Positions 1-8,150 of a stretch of DNA of 64,000 bases are shown one piece after another (position 1 is the stretch's first letter; every line of letters starts with the position of its first letter). The stretch is taken from contig CAZIYJ010000003.1 of NCBI GenBank assembly GCA_964543475.1, positions 372,001 to 436,000 on the forward strand, given 5' to 3'. The notes below the pieces were generated by a model. The model saw nothing but the letters and a program-made list of their open reading frames with translations, was not told the origin of the DNA and searched no databases. Both the position numbers and the translations under genes were made by a program. Source of the DNA: JAYSYM01 sp964543475 (GTDB lineage: Bacteria > Bdellovibrionota > Bdellovibrionia > Bdellovibrionales > JAMPXM01).

Positions 1-455
1 GAAAGCTCATCAAAGTTGATGGATGTGTGTTTTGTCATGCAGTGAAGGCTGGAAAAGGCTTCAAGAACTTGGTTCTTCACAAGGGTAAGAACGCAAGTGT
101 GGTCATGAATAAGTTTCCGTACAATCCAGGACACTTATTGATCATTCCAAATGATCATGTTGGGGAATTCACAGACCTAAAGGGCAAAGCGCTCTATGAA
201 CTTCAAGATCTTCTGAAATTGAGCCTTCAAGTGCTACGCGAAGCTTATGACCCATCTGGTTTCAACGTCGGACTTAATCTTGGTGCGGCGGCGGGAGCAG
301 GGATTCCTGAGCACATTCATTATCACATCGTTCCTAGATGGAAGGGTGACACGAACTTCTTCCCGTTACTCGCTGATACCAAAGTAATCGTTGAAGACCT
401 TGAATCCACATTTGATCGTTTGCTACCTTTGTTTAAGGATTTAAGTAATGACTAA
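1..455 (+). CDS. HIT family hydrolase/phosphorylase, 5' end cut by window edge
   Basis: The reading frame is open to the left edge, so the true start lies outside the window. The first visible residues include a CVFC pair (codons at 24-35), the usual CxxC zinc site of this HIT branch. The histidine triad HIHYHIVP follows near the C-terminus, and FNVGLNLG before it is typical of Ap4A phosphorylase-like HIT proteins, which split diadenosine or adenosine phosphates through a His-AMP intermediate. A GTG at 27 would cut the zinc pair and is rejected as the start. The stop overlaps the next gene by 8 bases, so the two are probably co-transcribed. The substrate is inferred from family only. Confidence 0.9.
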   Translation, partial: KLIKVDGCVFCHAVKAGKGFKNLVLHKGKNASVVMNKFPYNPGHLLIIPNDHVGEFTDLKGKALYELQDLLKLSLQVLREAYDPSGFNVGLNLGAAAGAGIPEHIHYHIVPRWKGDTNFFPLLADTKVIVEDLESTFDRLLPLFKDLSND

Positions 456-888
456 CGTTAAAGGCAAATTTGAATTCGAGCTTGATCACATCGGAATCGC
501 GGTGACATCGATTGCTGAAGGCTCAAAGTTTTACAAGGCAATGGGATTTGCCGATCCGCATATTGAAGATGTTCCATCAGAAAAAACTAAAACTGGTTTT
601 TTCAAACTTCAAAACAATTCAAATTTAGAATTGCTCGAATCACTTTCAGATGATGGCGTAATCAAAAAGTTTCTCGATAAACGTGGGCCCGGTATTCATC
701 ATATCTGTTTAAGAGTGAAAGATATCGAGGCTGTACTTACGCATCTGAAAAGTGAAGGTGTTCGTTTAATTAACGAGACGCCAAAAAAAGGTGCTCACAA
801 TTGTTTAGTAGCATTCATCCATCCTGCATCGACAGGTGGGGTGTTGATTGAGTTGAGTCAGCCAGCAGGAGGGCATCATGGGTCTTAG
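448..888 (+). CDS. mce: Methylmalonyl-CoA epimerase
   Basis: 146 residues, the usual size of a single-subunit VOC/glyoxalase-fold epimerase. It interconverts (2R)- and (2S)-methylmalonyl-CoA in propionate and branched-chain catabolism. The metal ligands are in place: His14 in LDHIG, the His of GIHHIC near residue 85, and the Glu of IELSQP near the C-terminus. The ATG overlaps the HIT stop by 8 bases and has AAGGA about 9 bases upstream. The end overlaps the rhomboid gene by 11 bases. No methylmalonyl-CoA mutase or propionyl-CoA carboxylase gene is in the window. Confidence 0.93.
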   Translation: MTNVKGKFEFELDHIGIAVTSIAEGSKFYKAMGFADPHIEDVPSEKTKTGFFKLQNNSNLELLESLSDDGVIKKFLDKRGPGIHHICLRVKDIEAVLTHLKSEGVRLINETPKKGAHNCLVAFIHPASTGGVLIELSQPAGGHHGS

Positions 889-1669
889 AGGTGGTGGCGG
901 CGGCGCTCAAATGAATAATCTCGTGCCTTTTACTCCAATGGTAAAAGTTTTAATGATCATCAACATTGCGATGTGGCTCGTTGGCCAGATGATCATCGAA
1001 AAATATTTTTTATCGAGTCCGTACATTTCAGAGTTTTTAAGTTTGATTCCTTCGTACGTCGTCGAGAAATTTTTTGTTTGGCAGTTCTTTACGTACATGT
1101 TCCTTCACTCAAGCAGCCTGTTTCATATTTTATTCAACATGTTGATGCTTTGGTGGCTCGGTGGTGAGCTTGAACAGCGCTGGGGATCACGCTTCTTCTT
1201 AAGTTTCTATTTAGTCTCTGGAGTTGGTGCGGCGGTTATCTATTGCATTTGCATTTTCATTTACGCAATGGCGACGGGTGATTTGGCTGGCTGGCTTTCG
1301 CCGGTTGTTGGAGCGTCGGGCGCGATATTTGGTCTTTTAGTCGCATACGGAATTATCTTCGGTGAGCGGGTTGTTTACTTCATGATGGTCTTCCCGATGA
1401 AGGCCAAATACTTCGTGATGATCTTAGGTGCGATCGAAGCAGTGAACCTTTTGACTTCGGGAGTATCGGGCAGCCAGGTGGCGAACCTTGCTCACTTGGG
1501 CGGGTTGATTTCGGGTTATTTGTTCCTATTGGTTTATACGAAGTTTAAGCAAGGCCGCTGGCGAAAACAGTCGGGTGGCCGAGGTGGACGAGGCCTAAAA
1601 CTCGTGGTAAACAACGACCCTACTAAAGAGAAAAAAGACAAGGGCGACGGCCCTCGGTACTGGAACTAG
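878..1669 (+). CDS. Rhomboid family intramembrane serine protease
   Basis: A polytopic membrane protein of 263 residues with the rhomboid Ser-His dyad: Ser147 in GASGAIFG and His206 in NLAHLGG. The HxxxN-type helix (HILFNMLMLWWLG, residues 83-95) that lines the oxyanion site is also present, as is ELEQRWGS after it. Such enzymes cut membrane-anchored substrates within the bilayer. The ATG at 878 overlaps mce; a second ATG at 911 (Met12) would remove a glycine-rich lead and is equally plausible. The C-terminal tail from residue 225 is basic and probably cytoplasmic. Substrate unknown. Confidence 0.93.
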   Translation: MGLRGGGGGAQMNNLVPFTPMVKVLMIINIAMWLVGQMIIEKYFLSSPYISEFLSLIPSYVVEKFFVWQFFTYMFLHSSSLFHILFNMLMLWWLGGELEQRWGSRFFLSFYLVSGVGAAVIYCICIFIYAMATGDLAGWLSPVVGASGAIFGLLVAYGIIFGERVVYFMMVFPMKAKYFVMILGAIEAVNLLTSGVSGSQVANLAHLGGLISGYLFLLVYTKFKQGRWRKQSGGRGGRGLKLVVNNDPTKEKKDKGDGPRYWN

Positions 1670-1689
1670 GCCGAAAAATAGGAGAGCGT

Positions 1690-1938
1690 ATGGGCTTAAA
1701 AAAAGAACTCGATAAATTGAAGTTTGACAGCCGTTTGACTGGCTACAATTTGAACCGCGGCAAACTCAAAAAAGAGGAGCTAGCAGCTCACCTGGCATCT
1801 CTTCCTGATTCAGCTGACAACGTTTACAACGAAGAAGATGATGACTTGGATAACCCAGGTGTTTTCGAAGATGACGACGGCAACGATGATCTTAACGACG
1901 CAGGCGATATGTCTGGCGATGAAGGCAACAACCAGTAA
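1690..1938 (+). CDS. Small acidic protein of unknown function
   Basis: 82 residues preceded by a good Shine-Dalgarno (AGGAGAG, 6 bases before ATG). The first 36 residues are basic and probably helical (MGLKKELDKLKF, LNRGKLKKEELAAHL); from residue 40 the chain is very rich in Asp, Glu, Asn and Gly and probably disordered. No signal peptide or membrane helix. It lies 20 bases after the rhomboid gene and 6 before the next one, so it is part of the same operon. I do not recognise a family. Confidence 0.7.
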   Translation: MGLKKELDKLKFDSRLTGYNLNRGKLKKEELAAHLASLPDSADNVYNEEDDDLDNPGVFEDDDGNDDLNDAGDMSGDEGNNQ

Positions 1939-1944
1939 TCTAGC

Positions 1945-2283
1945 GTGAATCGATACATTGCCTTAAACCTTCTAACGGTTCTCATCTTTGCATTGAGTTT
2001 TGTTGGAGCCGGTAACTGGGCAATCGCGTCAGTTCTAATGATCGCAGTGAACGTTGTCACAACCGCGGTCGGAACATTTTTTTATTCTAAAATTTGGATT
2101 CAGAGCCCAATACACCGAATGCTTTTCGCACTCGGTGTTTTAGCTTTGGGTTGCGGAGTATTTGTCGTCGGCGCTTATCTAAATGAGCGACTTTATGACG
2201 GCCTTGTCACTATCGGCGCTCTAGTTGTCATCGCCGCCTTTAATTTACTTCTCTATTTCTTAGGAAAGAAAAACCCAGCCTAG
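1945..2283 (+). CDS. Small integral membrane protein, unknown
   Basis: 112 residues, almost wholly hydrophobic, with four likely membrane helices (about 5-22, 25-46, 59-78 and 86-106) and a short basic C-terminus (LGKKNPA). It starts at GTG 6 bases after the preceding stop, with no clear ribosome site of its own, which suggests translational coupling. It is the last gene of the operon and faces the L,D-transpeptidase gene tail to tail with an 18-base gap. No family recognised. Confidence 0.65.
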   Translation: MNRYIALNLLTVLIFALSFVGAGNWAIASVLMIAVNVVTTAVGTFFYSKIWIQSPIHRMLFALGVLALGCGVFVVGAYLNERLYDGLVTIGALVVIAAFNLLLYFLGKKNPA

Positions 2284-2301
2284 CTTTTGGCTGCTGATGA
2301 A

Positions 2302-3315
2302 CTAATTAGCGCTGACTTTTGTTGAGTCAGTGTTGAATTCTTCTTGAGCGAGTTGGCTATTGTCGGCTTGCCACTCTTCTCCGATGATCTTGTATTGATC
2401 GTTCTCTTTAGCAAGATACAAAACTTTTTCGCCGAAATCTGAGTGTTGGTCAGAAGTGTACGATTGTAAGAAGCGTACGACAGCGCGATTTTTGTATGCA
2501 TAGATCACTGGACGAGAGAATTTTACCTGAAGAGTTTTGTACGAAGAATTTAGATTGTTCTTATAAGTCTTCCACTGATCACGATTCATTCGCATCGCAC
2601 GGAAGTCGCTTCCGTAAAAGCCGATGTAGCTTTCGATATCTTTTTCTTCCCAAGACGCACGCCATTTTTCAACGAGCGAGCTCAGCTGTGCGCTCGATTC
2701 TTTTGCTTGTGTTGAGTCTAACAACTCAACTTCATCCTGGATGATGATCGGAGTTTTGCCGAGCTTTACATACTGACTTAAGCCTTCAATGACTTCGTTT
2801 CTTACAACAACGCAGCCGCGTGAGCCGCGAGTGAGCGGAACTGTATCGGGGACTGCGTGAAGCCAAATTCCGCTGCCAGTTTTGCGATCGATACGATCGA
2901 AAAAATTTGGGTAATCTGTAGTGAACGCACGTTTACCAAAAAGTTTAAAGTCGAGTGAAGCGCCTTCAAGTTTCTGTTGAAGAAAGTAAACCCCATTCGG
3001 AGTTTTATGATCTCCCTCGCTCTTTTTTTCGCCTTCGCGCTTTCCAAGATCAGCAGGAAAGCTTGCAACCGAAGTTAATTTGCCACCGTCTTGATGCCAC
3101 ACCGTGAGAGTGCGAGCTTTTTTATCTACAACAAAAGCGTAAGGCGAGTAGTAAAGCGGATGCGGTGAAATTTGCACGAGACTAGATGGAACACGATTTG
3201 CTGTCTCATTCTGGGCCGAGTTTTCAGCAAGCGTAGGAATGCTCAGAAGTAATATCACTGAGGTGCAAACCAAATTTAATGTCTTACCAAATAAAATCAT
3301 TCGACCCACGCGCAT
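2302..3315 (-). CDS. L,D-transpeptidase (YkuD) with C-terminal NTF2-like domain
   Basis: Signal peptide about residues 1-30, then a YkuD domain (about 57-195) with the catalytic signature: His153 in LHAVPD and Cys168 in SRGCVV, spaced as in YcbB/ErfK-type enzymes that make 3-3 peptidoglycan crosslinks or attach proteins to peptidoglycan. After it comes an NTF2/SnoaL-like module of about 110 residues (VEKWRASWEEKDIESY onward). This two-domain layout is known in Bdellovibrio-like genomes. ATG 3300 (Met6) is an alternative start; both leave a good signal peptide. The protein should act in the periplasm. Confidence 0.88.
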   Translation of the reverse strand: MRVGRMILFGKTLNLVCTSVILLLSIPTLAENSAQNETANRVPSSLVQISPHPLYYSPYAFVVDKKARTLTVWHQDGGKLTSVASFPADLGKREGEKKSEGDHKTPNGVYFLQQKLEGASLDFKLFGKRAFTTDYPNFFDRIDRKTGSGIWLHAVPDTVPLTRGSRGCVVVRNEVIEGLSQYVKLGKTPIIIQDEVELLDSTQAKESSAQLSSLVEKWRASWEEKDIESYIGFYGSDFRAMRMNRDQWKTYKNNLNSSYKTLQVKFSRPVIYAYKNRAVVRFLQSYTSDQHSDFGEKVLYLAKENDQYKIIGEEWQADNSQLAQEEFNTDSTKVSAN

Positions 3316-3338
3316 TACAGTTTATCGGTAGATTTCTG

Positions 3339-3369
3339 ATTATCTCTAACCCCTGAGGTACTGTGTCAA
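3339..3369 (-). promoter_or_regulatory. Candidate sigma70 promoter for the L,D-transpeptidase gene
   Basis: On the minus strand a perfect TTGACA (3369-3364) is followed by GATAAT (3344-3339) with a long 19-base spacer, or by the overlapping AGATAA with 18. The predicted start, near 3332, leaves a short leader before ATG 3315. The long spacer lowers confidence. Confidence 0.35.
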
Positions 3370-3395
3370 CTGCAAGCCGCATTCTGCCCTTGGTC

Positions 3396-3414
3396 CTGTC
3401 GAGAGGTTCGACAG
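3396..3414. repeat. 7-bp inverted repeat in divergent intergenic region
   Basis: CTGTCGA, five bases (GAGGT), then TCGACAG: a perfect 7-bp dyad between the divergent L,D-transpeptidase and fliL genes. A second AT-rich dyad (AAATTTA TAG TAAATTT) lies about 15 bases further on. Either could be an operator or a small hairpin; there is no T-run. Confidence 0.4.
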
Positions 3415-3488
3415 TTTGGTGAAAACAAATTTATAGTAAATTTGAGAGGTCCAGTTAAGGCCTTAGCCTAGGTTCCGATAAGTTACAC

Positions 3489-4007
3489 ATGGCAGTACAA
3501 GAAGAAAACGATCAGGAAGGCAAACCCAAGAAGAAGTTTGATCTAGCGAAGATTGGTGTCTTCGTTATGATTGCTGGCAACTTCGCAGTTGTCGGCGGTG
3601 GTGCTTTCCTTACCTATCAGAATACGATGGGTCATGCTCCTGCGGTTCTTCGAGAGCCAGCTGCCTATCAGCAATTGCAGGCTGAGCGCGATTCAAATGA
3701 TCAAAAGCCTGCCATCAATTACACACTTCCTCCTTTCACAGTTAACCTATCTGGTAATCCTAGACGCTTAGTGAGAGTCGAAATGACTCTCGAGATGCTA
3801 GACGAAGAAGGATTTGAGGAAGTTGTGCAGCTCAATCCGGCAGCTCGCGATGCCATCGTTCGAATTTTGAACGCCAAAGAGTTCAGAGATGTCGAAACTA
3901 TCCAAGGTAAACTTTTTCTTAAGGACCAGATTGCTGTAACTCTTAATCAGCATCTAAAGACTGGTGTAGTTAAAGACATTTTCTTTAGCGACTTCGTCGT
4001 TCAATAG
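3489..4007 (+). CDS. fliL: FliL-family flagellar basal body-associated protein
   Basis: 172 residues with a short charged cytoplasmic start, one membrane helix (about 22-43) and a periplasmic domain with FliL hallmarks: LPPFTVNLSG, RLVRVEMTLEM, then a C-terminal KDIFFSDFVVQ. FliL surrounds the flagellar stator and tunes torque and switching. No other flagellar gene is in the window, so this copy stands alone; some bacteria have several fliL copies. The upstream region lacks a clear Shine-Dalgarno, but GATAAG ends 6 bases before ATG, which would fit a leaderless transcript though the -35 is poor. Confidence 0.85.
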   Translation: MAVQEENDQEGKPKKKFDLAKIGVFVMIAGNFAVVGGGAFLTYQNTMGHAPAVLREPAAYQQLQAERDSNDQKPAINYTLPPFTVNLSGNPRRLVRVEMTLEMLDEEGFEEVVQLNPAARDAIVRILNAKEFRDVETIQGKLFLKDQIAVTLNQHLKTGVVKDIFFSDFVVQ

Positions 4008-4020
4008 CTAACTCCCTCTG

Positions 4021-4049
4021 TTGACAGCCATTTTTAGCCACGTCACAAT
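4021..4049 (+). promoter_or_regulatory. Sigma70-type promoter for the M16 peptidase operon
   Basis: TTGACA (4021-4026, perfect), a 17-base spacer, then CACAAT (4044-4049, 4 of 6). The predicted start near 4056 gives a leader of about 36 bases holding the GGAAGGAG ribosome site of the gene at 4092. Confidence 0.55.
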
Positions 4050-4091
4050 TGAGCCTTCTACTATTTGATGTACTTCATGGAAGGAGTCTCA

Positions 4092-5456
4092 ATGAGGCTA
4101 TCCTCGTCTTTAGTTGCAGCAGCGTTCAGTTGTGTTTTATTTTTCTTAGCGCAATCTCAAGCGGCAGAAGTTCCAGCGCAAAGCCTAAGTTCTCAAATTA
4201 AATTCAAAGTTGAGAAGTTTACTCTGCCTAACGGTTTGACTGTTCTACTTCACGAAGACCACTCGGCTCCCATCATTAGCTACAACACTTGGTTTCGAGT
4301 TGGATCAAAGCACGAAGAAGTCGGTTTCACCGGACTTGCGCACTTGTTTGAGCACATGATGTTCACCGGAACTAAAAAATATTCTCGCGATCAGTTCGAC
4401 TTAATTCTTCAGAGCAACGGAGCTGTGAATAACGCTTTCACAACTCACGACTATACTGGCTACTACGAAAATCTTCCTAGCGCGAAGCTCGAACTTATCA
4501 TTGATATGGAAGCTGACCGTTTGGTGAATCTGCAAGTCACTGAAGCCAATCTAAAAAGCGAGCGCGAAGTTGTAAAAGAAGAGCGACGTTTTAGAGTTGA
4601 TAACAATCCGATGGGTCTTCTTCGCGAGGGGATATTCTCAACGGTGTTCCGAGCACATCCGTATAAGTGGCCGGTGATTGGCTACATGAAAGATTTAAAC
4701 GCTGTTACGGTCGAGAAAGCGCAGCAGTTTTTTAAAACTTTCTATTCTCCAAACAATGCAGTGATTGTGATCGCAGGAGATTTTAAATCTTCAGCAGCAA
4801 AGAGTTTGATTCAAAAATATTACAGCCAGATTCCTGCTCAAGAGCTTCCGAAAAGAACTCTGGCGGCTGAGCCTCAACAGGCAAGCGGCCGTGGACAACT
4901 GATTCGGCAGCCTGTGCAAAACGTAACTGTAGCGCTAGCGTATCGAGCGCCGGCCGCGGGCCACGCAGATGTTTATCCGCTTGATTTGCTTTCGAATATT
5001 CTTGGTCAGGGAAGTTCTAGTCGCTTGCACAAGCGACTAGTTTACAAAGAGCAAACGGCAACGTCGGCAAGTTCGTCGAATTACTCGCTTCAAGATCACG
5101 GAATCTTCCAGGTCTTCGCAAGCCTGAAGCCTGGTCAAGGGGCAGACTCTGTGCAAAAAGCTTTGCTGGCAGAAGTTTGGCGCCCTCGCAATCAGCTCGT
5201 AACTCCTGAAGAACTTGCGAAAGCTAAAAAGCAAATTATCCAGAGCTATGTGTCTCAGCTAAAAACAGTTTCAGGAAAAGCAGAAGCAATTGCACAAAAC
5301 GAAATTCTTTTTGGTGATTGGGAGCAGTTGTTTAGAGATTTAGAAAGCTACGAGAAAGTAACCGCAGATCAAATTAAGCAGGTTGCCAACACTTACTTAA
5401 CTCCTGAGCGCGCAAACACCATCACTCTAGTGCCTAGCCAACAAGGAGGACAGTAA
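4092..5456 (+). CDS. M16 family zinc metallopeptidase, catalytic subunit
   Basis: Start chosen at ATG 4092, which has GGAAGGAG 5 bases upstream and gives a clean signal peptide (about 1-24, ending SQAAE). The upstream TTG/ATG codons at 4065-4077 have no ribosome site. The inverted zinc motif HLFEH is at residues 84-88, with a downstream glutamate in the EREVVKEERR stretch. About 454 residues with two M16 half-domains, like the periplasmic pitrilysin/PqqL type. It is followed with one base between by a second M16 gene lacking the motif, so the products probably form the usual active/inactive heterodimer. Confidence 0.93.
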   Translation: MRLSSSLVAAAFSCVLFFLAQSQAAEVPAQSLSSQIKFKVEKFTLPNGLTVLLHEDHSAPIISYNTWFRVGSKHEEVGFTGLAHLFEHMMFTGTKKYSRDQFDLILQSNGAVNNAFTTHDYTGYYENLPSAKLELIIDMEADRLVNLQVTEANLKSEREVVKEERRFRVDNNPMGLLREGIFSTVFRAHPYKWPVIGYMKDLNAVTVEKAQQFFKTFYSPNNAVIVIAGDFKSSAAKSLIQKYYSQIPAQELPKRTLAAEPQQASGRGQLIRQPVQNVTVALAYRAPAAGHADVYPLDLLSNILGQGSSSRLHKRLVYKEQTATSASSSNYSLQDHGIFQVFASLKPGQGADSVQKALLAEVWRPRNQLVTPEELAKAKKQIIQSYVSQLKTVSGKAEAIAQNEILFGDWEQLFRDLESYEKVTADQIKQVANTYLTPERANTITLVPSQQGGQ

Positions 5457-5457
5457 G

Positions 5458-6891
5458 ATGAAGACCACTTTCCGAAAATCAGTCTTAGCTTTAAGTTGTC
5501 TCGCTTTTACAGCCTCTTGCGGAACCCCATCACCGAGTACGAATTCGCCGACCCAAGTTTTCAAGCCAAGTTCATCGTTTAGACTCCCGTCGTTTGACGA
5601 AAAGAGTTTGTCGAATGGACTGACTATTCTCTACATCAAAGATGAATCTCTTCCTTATATTTCGTATTCGCTTTTGGTTAAAGGCGGTTCGAGTACTGAT
5701 CCTGCTGAAGCAAGCGGTTTAACTTCTTTTGTAGCTGACCTTCTTGACCAGGGGACTGCTAAGCGAAGTGCTCCGCAGCTAGCTGATGAGCTCGCAAGCA
5801 TCGGCGCTGAGTTCAATGCATCTGTAACAAGTGACTATTCGTTATTTGGAGCGAGTGCACTTTCTACAGATGCTGATCCGCTTTTAAATTTATTCAGCGA
5901 GATCATCACTCAACCTTCATTTGCGGCAGAAGAAGTAAATCGCGCGAGCAAGAGAACAATTGCTCAGCTTCGTAAGCGCATTGATTCTCCAGAAGCGTTT
6001 GTCGATCTCGCATGGGAAGATACTTTGTTTGGATCGGGGCATCCTTATTCAAAGCCTGTTAACGGAACTGTTTCATCGGTAGAGAAACTCAGACGCAAGT
6101 TCATCATTCAGCATTATTTAAAATACTTTAGACCTAACAATTCAATTTTAGCAGTTGTTGGGAAGCTGACTCCAGAAATCAAAAAGAAGGTAGAGAGTGC
6201 TTTTGGTGCATGGGAGCAAAAGAAAGTTTCGGCTCCAGCTTTGCCTGACGTTCCGAAAGTTCAAGGCATTCAAGCGGTCTTGGTGAATAAGCCAGGCTTA
6301 GTTCAGTCTCAAATCAGAATTGGTCACCCTGGTATTCGCAGAAATAACCCTGACTTTTTAACTCTTCGAATTGCCAATACAATATTGGGCGGAGCGTTTT
6401 CAAGTCGCTTGGTGAATCATGTTCGAAGAGATTTAGGTCTGACCTATTCAATTTCTTCTGGCTTCGACGCTCGGCAAGGGCAAGGGGCATTTGAAATCTC
6501 GACATTTACCAAAAATCAAACTCTCGGAAAAACAATCGAAGAGTCGATGGGAATCGTTCGTGCATTCACCGATAAAGGCGTGACGCCGGCTGAAGTGGAG
6601 CAGGCAAAAGGATATTTAGCGGGAATGTTCCCGACATCGATCGAAACTGCCGAGAAGCTCGCATTTAATTTGATGGTTCTGCGAGTTTACGGAATCTCTG
6701 ATAGCTATCTTCGAAATTACTTAAGCGATCTCGCTGACGTTTCAGCATCCGATGTTAACAAGGCAATTAAGAAGTATATTGATCCATCAAACGTAAAGAT
6801 GGTTGTCTATTCGTCTGCGGAAGTTGCACCACAGCTAAAGGCTATTAAGGGTGCAACCGTTACGATCAAGAGAGCGTCTGAGTATCAGTGA
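5458..6891 (+). CDS. M16 family peptidase-like protein, non-catalytic partner, probable lipoprotein
   Basis: 477 residues with the M16 fold (ending of the first half: FRPNNSILAVVGKLTPE) but no HxxEH: the matching place reads GLTSFVADLLDQG, so it cannot bind zinc in the usual way. The N-terminus (MKTTFRK, hydrophobic stretch, FTASC at 17-21) looks like a lipoprotein signal, which would tether the pair to a membrane. GGAGGA lies just before its ATG, inside the end of the catalytic gene. Role inferred: substrate-binding or regulatory half of the heterodimer. Confidence 0.9.
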   Translation: MKTTFRKSVLALSCLAFTASCGTPSPSTNSPTQVFKPSSSFRLPSFDEKSLSNGLTILYIKDESLPYISYSLLVKGGSSTDPAEASGLTSFVADLLDQGTAKRSAPQLADELASIGAEFNASVTSDYSLFGASALSTDADPLLNLFSEIITQPSFAAEEVNRASKRTIAQLRKRIDSPEAFVDLAWEDTLFGSGHPYSKPVNGTVSSVEKLRRKFIIQHYLKYFRPNNSILAVVGKLTPEIKKKVESAFGAWEQKKVSAPALPDVPKVQGIQAVLVNKPGLVQSQIRIGHPGIRRNNPDFLTLRIANTILGGAFSSRLVNHVRRDLGLTYSISSGFDARQGQGAFEISTFTKNQTLGKTIEESMGIVRAFTDKGVTPAEVEQAKGYLAGMFPTSIETAEKLAFNLMVLRVYGISDSYLRNYLSDLADVSASDVNKAIKKYIDPSNVKMVVYSSAEVAPQLKAIKGATVTIKRASEYQ

Positions 6892-6892
6892 C

Positions 6893-6952
6893 GCGTACAT
6901 CCTGTACTTGTCCCTTCGGGCTACGCGCTGATTTAGCGTCATGCTAAATCAG
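6893..6952. repeat. Three-hairpin intergenic repeat, copy 1
   Basis: Three consecutive small hairpins: GTACA-TCC-TGTAC (6895-6907), CCC-TTC-GGG (6912-6920), and a 10-bp stem CTGATTTAGC-GTCAT-GCTAAATCAG (6928-6952), joined by CTACGCG. The same architecture recurs at 53857-53915 with nearly identical first half and a different but equally perfect last stem. Stem changes are compensated (T-A to C-G in hairpin 1). The last hairpin just touches the end of the next minus-strand gene. REP/BIME-like element or a shared mRNA 3' structure. Confidence 0.7.
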
Positions 6953-7275
6953 TGATTAATGGGGAACTGTTCGACGCGGCGTAGGTGTGAAGCTGCAGCC
7001 GCAGTGGGCTCATTCAGTGAGCCAGCTTCATTTGATTGAAGCGATTTGATTTCGCCTTCAAGGCGCGCGATTCCAACTTCGAGCGAGCGGATGTCTCGCT
7101 TTAGATCATCAATTTTAAAAAACCATGCAGCCAATTCTCGCATCGCAAACAAGAATGCGATCGTCACGACGGCTGCGATTGCTAACAACATTTCCATCGA
7201 GAGATTTAAGCTGTCGATCGTTTGGTAGGCCGTTTGAATGAACTTTAGGACTGATTCTGTACTCTGTAATGGCAT
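6949..7275 (-). CDS. Small membrane-anchored coiled-coil protein, unknown
   Basis: 108 residues: a short N-terminal segment, one membrane helix about 27-48 (MEMLLAIAAVVTIAFLFA), then a heptad-like stretch about 54-83 (IDDLKRDIRSLEVGIARLEGEIKSL) that should form a coiled coil, and a loose tail. The gene is convergent with the M16 operon and its end overlaps the intergenic hairpin element by four bases. No family recognised. Confidence 0.6.
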   Translation of the reverse strand: MPLQSTESVLKFIQTAYQTIDSLNLSMEMLLAIAAVVTIAFLFAMRELAAWFFKIDDLKRDIRSLEVGIARLEGEIKSLQSNEAGSLNEPTAAAASHLRRVEQFPINH

Positions 7276-7335
7276 GGGACCATATTAACCACGAAGTGGT
7301 GCGCAGAGTAGTCGAGGAAGCCTCGCTTAGAATTT

Positions 7336-8052
7336 TTACTTCTTACGCTTCTTAAGGAATATGTAAATACCGGCTGCGATTAGCAGGAGAGCTCCGCCCA
7401 TTAGCGCATCGCTAGAGCCTGACCCTTCAGTAGGAGAGTCGAGTTCTGGGTCCATCATGTCAGGTGGAATGTAGTTTCCGCCGGGCCCAAGTTGTCCGCC
7501 GCTGCCTGGGCGAATTCCATAGGCTGGGTTGCCGGTGTTCAAGCCCTTAGTCGATAGAACTTTCAAACTTTCAACAGCTTTGAAGAAGTCGTTTGCGTAC
7601 TTTTTATAATGAAGCCGATGCGCGGAAAGTGTGACTAAGATTCCAAGCGAGTCTTTGGTGGTCGCAAGATAGCGAGAGTAGTAGTTCTGAATTTCGCTGC
7701 CCAAGTGCATTCCGTCTACCCAGGGATGATTTGAGATCACACGATTCTTCACCTGCAAGATCTGAGATTGTGAAGGTGCTCCGTTGGTGCCAGTCAAAGT
7801 GCGAGGCGCACGTAAGTACCCAAAGTAGGCGTTTAAGTTATCAACTGGACCTGCCTCTTTAGCAGTAAGAATAATTACGGCTTCTCGAGCAGCTTGCGGA
7901 TTTTTTTGGTTCCGACAGACCCACTCTGTACCTTCGAGGGCGCAGTCCCAGTCGTTCGGAAGTTCGAAGCTCACATAGACGTTTTTGAAGAGCTTGGCTT
8001 CAGCGGCGTGTGGGCTGAGTAACAAGATGAGAGTCAAAAGAAGTAAGCGCAT
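7336..8052 (-). CDS. Secreted protein with C-terminal membrane anchor, unknown
   Basis: 238 residues: signal peptide about 1-19 (ending AAEA), a mixed alpha/beta body with a Cys pair (WDCALEGTEWVC) that could form a disulfide, a Pro/Gly-rich linker about 177-213, and a final hydrophobic helix followed by KKRKK. The end of the chain, small-residue linker plus helix plus basic tail, resembles a C-terminal sorting or anchoring signal. The body would be periplasmic. No enzyme motif seen. Confidence 0.65.
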   Translation of the reverse strand: MRLLLLTLILLLSPHAAEAKLFKNVYVSFELPNDWDCALEGTEWVCRNQKNPQAAREAVIILTAKEAGPVDNLNAYFGYLRAPRTLTGTNGAPSQSQILQVKNRVISNHPWVDGMHLGSEIQNYYSRYLATTKDSLGILVTLSAHRLHYKKYANDFFKAVESLKVLSTKGLNTGNPAYGIRPGSGGQLGPGGNYIPPDMMDPELDSPTEGSGSSDALMGGALLLIAAGIYIFLKKRKK

Positions 8053-8150
8053 ATGAGATTATTAAGCCACGCGCTAGGCCTTCTGCCAAGACGAGACTTG
8101 TAAATAGACCCAGGGATCTTGATAGAATAGGGTGATTTTAGGAGCTAACG

